In this document: piece by piece, positions 1-4,600 of the stretch | Position numbering within the stretch: position 1 is the first letter of the stretch | Layout: each line of letters starts with the position of its first letter | From: Chloroflexota bacterium | GTDB taxonomy: Bacteria > Chloroflexota > Dehalococcoidia > DSTF01 > JACRBR01 | DNA length: 8,378 bases | Reading direction: 5' to 3' | Assembly (NCBI GenBank): GCA_021813085.1 | Contig: JAKAMA010000085.1 | Span: 1 to 8,378, forward strand | The notes under the pieces: generated by a model | Databases searched by the model: none | Told to the model about the DNA's origin: nothing | What the model saw: only the letters and a program-made list of their open reading frames with translations | Translations under genes and position numbers: made by a program

Positions 1-1
1 G

Positions 2-403
2 TACGATTACCGCTTCGACGGCAGCGTCGTCGCCGTTCGCGACATCACGCAGGCGATCCATGAAGACGGCGCCGGCACGACAGGCTTCACGTGGAGCGAG
101 CTGCCGTGGCTGTACGCGCAGGCCGACCTCCAGAACCCGACGCGCTACTACACGTCATTCCTCGGCGAGCTCATCCCTGGCGCGCGCGAGGAGATCCTCC
201 GACGTCTCGCTGCGGACCCCCCGGTCTACGTCCTCCTCTCCGACCACGCCTACGCGCCGTTTCCGGAACTCGACACCTGGGTGACGGAGCGGTACGCGCT
301 GATCCGCGCCGAGAACGACTGGCGGCTCTACCGGCTGGCGACGGTGCGGGGCAACCTGCCGGTGGAGCAACCACCGCAGGCCGCCTTGCGTACGCTGCCA
401 TGA
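2..403 (+). CDS. C-terminal fragment of a probable GT39/ArnT-like membrane glycosyltransferase (5' end outside window)
   Basis: The frame is open from base 2 to a TGA at 401-403 and gives 133 residues. The fragment has no membrane span. It looks like the soluble tail of polyprenol-phosphate-dependent glycosyltransferases (dolichyl-phosphate-mannose-protein mannosyltransferase/ArnT-like proteins). In that family a multi-spanning N-terminal region is followed by a small domain with a pattern such as 'NPTRYYTSF', then 'GAREEILRRLAADPPVYVLL', then 'FPELDTWVTERYALI', ending in a short 'WRLYRL' strand. All of these are visible here in that order. Codon third positions are G or C throughout, unlike the other frames. 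If the assignment is right, the whole protein would move a sugar from a lipid carrier onto a lipid or protein outside the membrane. The catalytic loops lie upstream of the window, so substrate and activity cannot be judged. The final residues after 'LYRL' look like an unstructured tail. The stop codon overlaps the putative dprA -35 element. Family assignment rests on recalled pattern only. Confidence 0.62.
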   Translation, partial: YDYRFDGSVVAVRDITQAIHEDGAGTTGFTWSELPWLYAQADLQNPTRYYTSFLGELIPGAREEILRRLAADPPVYVLLSDHAYAPFPELDTWVTERYALIRAENDWRLYRLATVRGNLPVEQPPQAALRTLP

Positions 404-429
404 CGCAGCCCTCGCCCCTCGTGTAGTAT
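400..429 (+). promoter_or_regulatory. Putative sigma-70-type promoter of dprA
   Basis: ATGACG (400-405, four of six matches to TTGACA) is followed after 18 bases by TAGTAT (424-429, four of six matches to TATAAT). The -10 box ends nine bases before the dprA ATG, so transcription would begin within a few bases of the start codon. No Shine-Dalgarno sequence lies between the box and the ATG. The -35 element overlaps the stop codon of the upstream gene. Confidence 0.4.
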
Positions 430-438
430 TTCCAACAC

Positions 439-1551
439 ATGGACGAGACAGAACGTTCGTACTGGATTGCGTTCAGCCGCGTGCCACGCATCGGCCGGGT
501 GCGCGTCGGCCAGCTCGAAGACCGCTTCGGGCGTCTCGAACACGCGTGGACGGCGCCGGCGTCCGAGCTGCGTGCCGCCGGGCTCGATGCGGCGACGGTC
601 ACGTCGTGCATCGCCGCGCGCGAGACGGTGCGTCCTGACGACGAGCTGGAGGCCCTCGCGCGCCACGGCGTGCAGGCGGTCACCTGGCACGACGAGGCGT
701 ACCCGAAGCCCCTGCAAGAGATCTTTGACCGGCCGCCCGTGCTCTTCGTGCGCGGCGCGCTGACGCCTGCCGACGCCTGGGCCGTCGCCGTCGTGGGCAC
801 GCGCCGCGTCACGGTCTACGGACGCCAGGTCGCCGAAGAGATGGCCCGCGGACTGGCATCGAACCGCGTGACGGTCGTGAGCGGCCTTGCGCGCGGGGTC
901 GATGCCATCGCGCACCGGGCCGCGCTCGAGTGCGGCGGCCGCACGATCGGGGTGCTGGCGTGCGGGCTCGACGTCGTGTACCCGCCCGAGCACAAGCGGC
1001 TGGCCGAGCAGATCGCCGAGCATGGCGCCCTGATCAGCGACTACGCGCTGGGCACGCAACCGCGCAGCGAGTTCTTCCCGCGCCGCAACCGCATCCTCAG
1101 CGGCATCTCGCTGGGCGTGCTCGTCGTCGAGGGCGATACCAAGAGTGGCGCGCTGATCACCGCACGGCAGGCGCTCGAACAGAACCGCGAGGTGTTCGCG
1201 GTGCCCGGGAGCATCTACTCGCCGAACTCGCGCGGCACCAACAAGCTGATCCAGGACGGAGAGGCGAAGCTCACCCTCGACGTGCAGGACATCCTCGCCG
1301 AGCTCAATCTGAGCATGGCCGCCCACCAGATGGAGATGACGGAGCTGGTGCCGGCCGGCGAGGAGGAGAGCGTCTTGCTCCGCTGTCTGACGGCCGAGCC
1401 GGCGCACATCGACGCCGTGCGCCGCCAGAGCGGGCTCCCGATCGCCACGGTGACGAGCACGCTCGCGATGCTCGAGCTGAAGGGCCTCGTGCGGCAGGTC
1501 GGGCGCATGAACTACATCCGTACGCGCGAGGCCGGCGCCGCGCGTCCGTAG
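439..1551 (+). CDS. dprA: DNA processing protein DprA (Smf)
   Basis: The gene encodes 370 residues, close to the family norm. DprA binds single-stranded DNA entering during natural transformation and hands it to RecA in the cytoplasm. It is also widespread in species not known to be competent. Residues 1-75 form the helical N-terminal (SAM-like) region, beginning with the typical 'YWIAFSRVPRIG'. The Rossmann-like DNA-binding domain covers about 85-290. It shows 'VAVVGTRRVTVYG' (116-128), 'SGLARGVDAIAH' (148-159), the 'CGLDVVYPPEH' turn (175-185), 'FPRRNRIL' (213-220), 'SGALITAR' (236-243) and 'VPGSIYSPNSRGTNKLI' (255-271). Residues 305-365 look like the C-terminal winged helix found in many DprA proteins ('IATVTSTLAMLELKGLVRQVG'). 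The ATG at 439 is chosen because it starts the conserved N-terminus and follows a -10-like box by nine bases. There is no ribosome binding site, so the mRNA may be leaderless. The gene ends seven bases from a convergent small gene. Confidence 0.96.
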   Translation: MDETERSYWIAFSRVPRIGRVRVGQLEDRFGRLEHAWTAPASELRAAGLDAATVTSCIAARETVRPDDELEALARHGVQAVTWHDEAYPKPLQEIFDRPPVLFVRGALTPADAWAVAVVGTRRVTVYGRQVAEEMARGLASNRVTVVSGLARGVDAIAHRAALECGGRTIGVLACGLDVVYPPEHKRLAEQIAEHGALISDYALGTQPRSEFFPRRNRILSGISLGVLVVEGDTKSGALITARQALEQNREVFAVPGSIYSPNSRGTNKLIQDGEAKLTLDVQDILAELNLSMAAHQMEMTELVPAGEEESVLLRCLTAEPAHIDAVRRQSGLPIATVTSTLAMLELKGLVRQVGRMNYIRTREAGAARP

Positions 1552-1558
1552 GCCGCCG

Positions 1559-1801
1559 CTAGCCGATGATTTCGATCTCGTCCTCGCGCAGCCGATGGTC
1601 GTGTCCACACTGATCGAAGCGGACGATGATGTAGATCTGCGACATCTGCGGCGACTGCTTCGAAGGGCGTACGACCGTGCCGACGTCCTGCCGCCGTGCG
1701 TGCCAGAGCAGGTGCGGCCGCCGGTGATCGAACGCCGCCGCGTTGAGCTTGACGCGCGTCCCCTGCTCGATGGTGCCCTCCCGCGCTCGTATTGCGCGCA
1801 C
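1559..1801 (-). CDS. Small uncharacterised protein, possibly SH3-like beta-barrel
   Basis: This 80-residue reading frame on the minus strand looks real. About 85% of its codons end in G or C, and the protein is not low-complexity. It has a patterned core: 'IEQGTRVKLN' (11-20), 'DVGTVVRPSKQSPQMSQIYIIVRFD' (39-63, alternating hydrophobic strands), then 'CGHDHRLREDEIEIIG' (65-80). The layout of a 'GTRVKL' strand, a 'GTVVR' strand, an 'IYIIVRFD' strand and a closing 'LREDEIEII' strand resembles small KOW/SH3-like barrels. That is inference from pattern, and I do not recognise a named family. Cys65, His67 and His69 form a compact cluster that could bind metal or be incidental. The only in-frame start upstream of the conserved core is a GTG (bases 1801-1799), without a clear ribosome binding site, so the exact N-terminus is uncertain. 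The stop is a TAG seven bases from the dprA stop; the two genes converge with no clear terminator between them. Function unknown. Confidence 0.62.
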   Translation of the reverse strand: MRAIRAREGTIEQGTRVKLNAAAFDHRRPHLLWHARRQDVGTVVRPSKQSPQMSQIYIIVRFDQCGHDHRLREDEIEIIG

Positions 1802-2085
1802 CCCGCCGGCGGCCGCCGGACACGCCGGTAGCCGACCAAGCGAGATACCCGCTGCGACGATCCTAATCGATCCGAGTTCAGGCGCAAGATCCGCGCGATG
1901 TAGATGCGTGATCGATATCCGTTCTGATGCGTCGCAACTGGCGGCCGGGCTTGCGGCTCCGGGCGGCGGTGGCAGGGTGCGCCACGGCCCGCCGCGAGCG
2001 CGTCAAAGCTGGGAGAACCTCCCCGGTCGCGCGCCGACGCCAGCGACGGGGTGCCGTGGTCCGGTGGCGGAGAGCTTGACAGGGC
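1802..2085. other. Intergenic stretch without a supported gene
   Basis: Reading frames crossing this stretch give low-complexity Gly/Arg/Pro/Ala-rich peptides without motifs, and I see no tRNA or other known RNA. It contains a 5-bp GGGAG/CTCCC hairpin with a 3-base loop (2011-2023), two copies of GATGCGT 23 bases apart (1903-1909 and 1926-1932), and a consensus TTGACA hexamer (2076-2081) that lacks a -10 box at the usual distance. None of these is convincing alone. Confidence 0.5.
1860..1887 (-). promoter_or_regulatory. Weak candidate promoter for the small minus-strand gene
   Basis: Read on the minus strand, TTGCGC (1887-1882) is followed after 16 bases by TAGGAT (1865-1860). The -35 matches three of six consensus bases and the -10 matches four of six. 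Transcription would begin near 1853 and give a leader of about 50 bases before the GTG at 1801. It is the best pair in the region, but such matches arise by chance. Confidence 0.22.
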
Positions 2086-2094
2086 TGCTACCCT
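2086..2094 (+). promoter_or_regulatory. Putative extended -10 promoter driving the topA leader
   Basis: TGCTACCCT is an extended -10 form: TG, one base, then TACCCT at 2089-2094. It predicts a transcription start near 2101, at the foot of the 91-base hairpin that begins at 2103. No -35 is recognisable 16-18 bases upstream. An almost identical 11-mer (CTGCTAYCCTG) lies upstream of the prepilin peptidase gene, which raises confidence somewhat. Confidence 0.33.
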
Positions 2095-2102
2095 GAACTG
2101 CC

Positions 2103-2193
2103 CCGGTCCTCTGGGTATGCGGTACGCGCCAGCGCGTCGAGCGAGGGCAAACGATCCGCGCGCCTCCCCGTATGCAGCATGACCCAGGACCGG
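2103..2193 (+). ncRNA. 91-base imperfect hairpin: structured topA leader, small RNA or palindromic element
   Basis: The two sides pair in register over the whole length. CCGGTCCT (2103-2110) pairs with AGGACCGG (2186-2193). After a CT bulge, GGGT (2113-2116) pairs with ACCC (2182-2185). ATGC (2117-2120) pairs with GCAT (2177-2180), with G2181 bulged. Across an internal loop, TACG (2123-2126) pairs with CGTA (2169-2172). Inside, GCGCGTCG (2132-2139) pairs with CGA (2152-2154) plus CGCGC (2157-2161), leaving a 12-base loop at 2140-2151. That is 28 base pairs, many in mixed-composition segments rather than pure GC, so it is unlikely to be chance alone. The apical loop and asymmetric loop do not match SRP RNA, and no known riboswitch core is visible. 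It lies 75 bases before the topA start and just after a -10-like motif. It could be a topA 5' leader, an independent small RNA or a small palindromic mobile element. The strand is assumed from context, because the reverse strand folds equally well. Confidence 0.45.
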
Positions 2194-2213
2194 ACGATGA
2201 ACTCTGTGATGCC

Positions 2214-2245
2214 GCGCCGGGCTCGTGGATAACGGCCCGAGGCGC
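2214..2245 (+). promoter_or_regulatory. Second hairpin in the topA 5' leader
   Basis: GCGCC (2214-2218) pairs with GGCGC (2241-2245) and GGGC (2219-2222) with GCCC (2235-2238), with two bases (GA) bulged at 2239-2240. Two further pairs (C2224-G2234, G2225-C2233) close a 7-base loop. The stem ends just before GAAAGGGG (2247-2254), the only Shine-Dalgarno-like purine run before topA. That run is 14 bases from the ATG, longer than usual, and its G bases could also pair with the CCC at 2266-2268 next to the start codon. This would fit translational control, but GC-rich DNA forms such stems readily. Confidence 0.3.
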
Positions 2246-2268
2246 CGAAAGGGGATCAGCCGACACCC

Positions 2269-4548
2269 ATGGCGAAGAAGACCAGCACGAAGCGCCTCGT
2301 CATCGTCGAATCACCGGCCAAGGCGCGCACCCTCGCCAACATCCTCGGCGGTGAGTACGACGTCCGCGCGTCCGTCGGCCACGTGCGCGACCTCCCGAAG
2401 TCGCGCCTTGGCGTCGATGTCGAGCACGACTTCGAGCCGCGCTACATCGTCCCGAAGGAGAAGAAGGAGATCGTGAAGGCGCTCGCCGAGGCCGCGCGCA
2501 AGGCGGGCGTCGTCTATCTGGCGACCGACCCCGACCGCGAGGGCGAGGCCATCTCCTGGCACCTGCAGCAGGCGATGGAGCTCGACGGAAAGCCGCACCA
2601 CCGCGTCGAGTTCCACGAGATCACGTCCGAAGCGGTGCGGTCGGCCTTCGAGCACCCCCGCGAGATCGATATGAAGCTCGTCGACGCGCAGCAGGCGCGC
2701 CGCGTGCTCGACCGCCTCGTCGGCTACAAGATCAGCCCGATCCTCTGGCAGAAGATCCGGGGCGGCCTCAGTGCCGGCCGCGTCCAGTCCGTCGCGCTGC
2801 GCATGGTCGTCGACCGCGAGCGCGAAATCGAGGCGTTCGTCCCGCAGGAGTACTGGACCATCGACGCGCGCCTGGCGAAGCAGGGGGACACCGACGAGCA
2901 GGCCTTCGTCGCCCGCCTCGCCGGGCTCCCGGGCAGCAGGAAAGCCGAAATCCACAGCGGCGAGCAGGCGGAGCAGGTCGCCGCGGACCTGCGTGGCGCG
3001 GCGTACCGCGTTGCCGACGTCAAGAAGCGCCGGCAGACGCGCCGGCCCGCCCCGCCGTTCACGACGAGCACGCTCCAGCAGGAGGCCTCGCGCCGGTTCG
3101 GGTTCTCGGCCAAGCGCACGATGGCACTCGCCCAGCAGTTGTACGAGGGGCTCAACATCCCGGGGCAGGGGCAGGTCGGCCTCATTACGTACATGCGCAC
3201 GGACTCGCTGAACATCGCGCACGTCGCGCGCGAGGAGGCGCGCGGCTATATCGCGCAGACGTTCGGCCCGGACTTCGTGCCGCCGCAGCCGCGCTTCTAC
3301 AAGACGAAGTCGAAGGGCGCGCAGGAGGCGCACGAAGCGATCCGCCCGACGTCCGTGCTGCGCGACCCGGCGAGCGTCCGCAAGTCGCTCCGGGACGACC
3401 AGGCGAAGCTCTACGGGCTGATCTGGCAGCGCATGCTCGCGAGCCAGATGGCCGACGCGATCTTCGACCAGGTGAGCGTCGAGGTCGCAGCCACGGCGGT
3501 CGGACACGCGAAGCCCTACCTCCTGCGGGCGTCCGCCAGCCACCTGCGCTTCGCCGGCTTCCGGCAGCTCTACATGGAGGCGCGCGACAGCAGCGGCGCC
3601 GACGAGGACGACGAGCGGTCGCTCCCCGAGCTCGCGGCCGGCGACCCGCTCCGCCAGCTCGGCATCCAGCCCGACCAGCACTTCACCGAGCCGCCGCCGC
3701 GTTACACCGAGGCGACGCTCGTGAAGGCGCTCGAAGAGAACGGCATCGGCCGCCCCTCCACCTACGCGCCCACCATCTCGACCATCGTCGACCGGGGCTA
3801 CGTGAAGAAGGACGGGCGCGCGCTCCGGCCGGAGGAGCTGGGGCTCGTCGTGTCGGACATGATGACGGAGCGCTTCCCCGACATCGTGGATGTCGGGTTC
3901 ACGGCGCGCATGGAAGGCGAACTGGACGATGTGGCCAACGGCGAGCGGCCATGGCCGCCCGTCGTCCGCGAGCTGTACGACCCGCTCGAGGAGGCGCTGG
4001 CGGCGGCGGCGGCCGCGCCGCGCGTCGAGCAGGAGACGGCGGAGACGTGCGAGAACTGCGGCAAGCCGATGGTGCTGCGCTGGGGACGCTTCGGCCAGTT
4101 CTACGCCTGCACGGGCTACCCGGAGTGCAAGACGACGCGCCCCTACGGCGAGGATGCCGCGCAGCCGGCGGCCACCGGCGAGACGTGCGACCTCTGCGGC
4201 GCCGCCATGACCGTGAAACGCGGGCGCTTCGGGCAGTTCCTGGCCTGCTCCCGCTACCCTGAGTGCAAGGGCGCGCGCCCGATCCTGAAGAAGGTGGGCG
4301 TCCCCTGCCCGAAGGACGGCGGCGACATCGTCGAGAAGAAGAGCAAGCGCGGCAGGACGTTCTACGGCTGCGCCAACTACCCGAGATGCGACTTCACGAC
4401 CTGGTCGCGCCCCCTGCAGCAGGCGTGCCCCTCCTGTGGAGGGCTGATCGTCGCCGCCACGCGCGGCAAGGCGAAGTGCACCGTCTGCGACTGGAGCGGC
4501 GAGCCGGACTCCGCCGCCGAGCGCGAGCTGGCGAAGGCATCGGCTTGA
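2269..4548 (+). CDS. topA: DNA topoisomerase I (type IA)
   Basis: The 759-residue product relaxes negative supercoils by cutting and passing one strand of DNA. The TOPRIM domain opens with 'RLVIVESPAKARTLANIL' (9-26; metal-site Glu14) and carries 'YLATDPDREGEAISWHL' (83-99) with Asp87, Asp89 and Glu91. The catalytic tyrosine is Tyr308 in 'GLITYMRTDS'. The later core motifs 'GAQEAHEAIRPTSV' and 'ALEENGIGRPSTYAPTISTI' are intact. After an Ala-rich linker come four C-terminal zinc-ribbon units: Cys594/597/614/620, Cys640/643/660/666, a third with Cys680/701/707, and Cys720/723/737/740. In the third unit the second ligand is Asp683 ('CPKDGG'), a variant I believe occurs in other bacterial TopA proteins. 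The ATG at 2269 fits the conserved N-terminus ('MAKKTSTKRLVIVESPAKA'). The purine run upstream is distant (14 bases). The gene sits downstream of dprA, a common pairing, but here an inverted gene and a structured leader intervene, so it probably has its own promoter. Confidence 0.98.
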   Translation: MAKKTSTKRLVIVESPAKARTLANILGGEYDVRASVGHVRDLPKSRLGVDVEHDFEPRYIVPKEKKEIVKALAEAARKAGVVYLATDPDREGEAISWHLQQAMELDGKPHHRVEFHEITSEAVRSAFEHPREIDMKLVDAQQARRVLDRLVGYKISPILWQKIRGGLSAGRVQSVALRMVVDREREIEAFVPQEYWTIDARLAKQGDTDEQAFVARLAGLPGSRKAEIHSGEQAEQVAADLRGAAYRVADVKKRRQTRRPAPPFTTSTLQQEASRRFGFSAKRTMALAQQLYEGLNIPGQGQVGLITYMRTDSLNIAHVAREEARGYIAQTFGPDFVPPQPRFYKTKSKGAQEAHEAIRPTSVLRDPASVRKSLRDDQAKLYGLIWQRMLASQMADAIFDQVSVEVAATAVGHAKPYLLRASASHLRFAGFRQLYMEARDSSGADEDDERSLPELAAGDPLRQLGIQPDQHFTEPPPRYTEATLVKALEENGIGRPSTYAPTISTIVDRGYVKKDGRALRPEELGLVVSDMMTERFPDIVDVGFTARMEGELDDVANGERPWPPVVRELYDPLEEALAAAAAAPRVEQETAETCENCGKPMVLRWGRFGQFYACTGYPECKTTRPYGEDAAQPAATGETCDLCGAAMTVKRGRFGQFLACSRYPECKGARPILKKVGVPCPKDGGDIVEKKSKRGRTFYGCANYPRCDFTTWSRPLQQACPSCGGLIVAATRGKAKCTVCDWSGEPDSAAERELAKASA

Positions 4549-4555
4549 CAGTGGA

Positions 4556-4582
4556 GCCGCGCTCTCTTCCCGGCGGCGCGGC
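4556..4582 (+). terminator. Possible topA terminator hairpin without a T-run
   Basis: GCCGCGC (4556-4562) pairs perfectly with GCGCGGC (4576-4582) across a 13-base loop, eight bases after the topA stop. No run of T follows, so it is not a classical intrinsic terminator. It could still mark the mRNA end or block 3' exonucleases. Its right arm lies just upstream of the -10 box of the next gene. Confidence 0.3.
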
Positions 4583-4594
4583 GCGCTGTATGCT
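4567..4594 (+). promoter_or_regulatory. Putative promoter of the solute-binding protein gene
   Basis: TATGCT (4589-4594, four of six matches to TATAAT) ends six bases before the GTG start at 4601. A weak -35-like TTCCCG (4567-4572) lies 16 bases upstream. Transcription would start on or next to the GTG, giving a leaderless mRNA, which fits the absence of any ribosome binding site. Confidence 0.35.
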
Positions 4595-4600
4595 CCCCGC

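Noticed and set aside
328..1887. Long minus-strand open frame of 519 codons opposite dprA
   Set aside because: It is a shadow of the GC3-biased dprA gene. Its protein is Arg/Ala/His-rich without family motifs, whereas dprA is clear on the other strand.
2076..2081. Consensus -35 hexamer TTGACA before topA
   Set aside because: No -10-like sequence lies 16-18 bases downstream (the bases there are GC-only). The nearby TACCCT is too close to pair with it.
1743..2096. Plus-strand frame of 117 codons overlapping the small minus-strand gene
   Set aside because: It overlaps a better-supported gene, its composition is low-complexity, and there is no good start signal.
2142..2155. GAGGGCAAACGATC resembles the AGGGCAAAC signature of the c-di-GMP-I riboswitch
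   Set aside because: The downstream GAAA loop partner and the GACGCAAAGCCACGGG-type segment are missing, and the motif lies in the apical loop of a different hairpin.
2103..2193. Long hairpin considered as the SRP (4.5S-type) RNA
   Set aside because: The apical GGAA-type tetraloop and the conserved asymmetric loop with AGCA are absent.
2241..2254. GGCGCCGAAAGGGG resembles part of a glycine riboswitch aptamer
   Set aside because: The required CTCAGG and AAAGGAC segments do not follow, because the topA start codon lies only 14 bases downstream. The match is not exact.
2003..2266. Minus-strand frame of 87 codons in the dprA-topA gap
   Set aside because: Its product is Ser/Pro/Gly/Arg-rich with no pattern, and it runs through the hairpins and promoter-like sites upstream of topA.
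4545..4550. TTGACA overlapping the topA stop codon
   Set aside because: The -10 box TATGCT is 38 bases away, which is too far, and nothing suitable lies at normal spacing.
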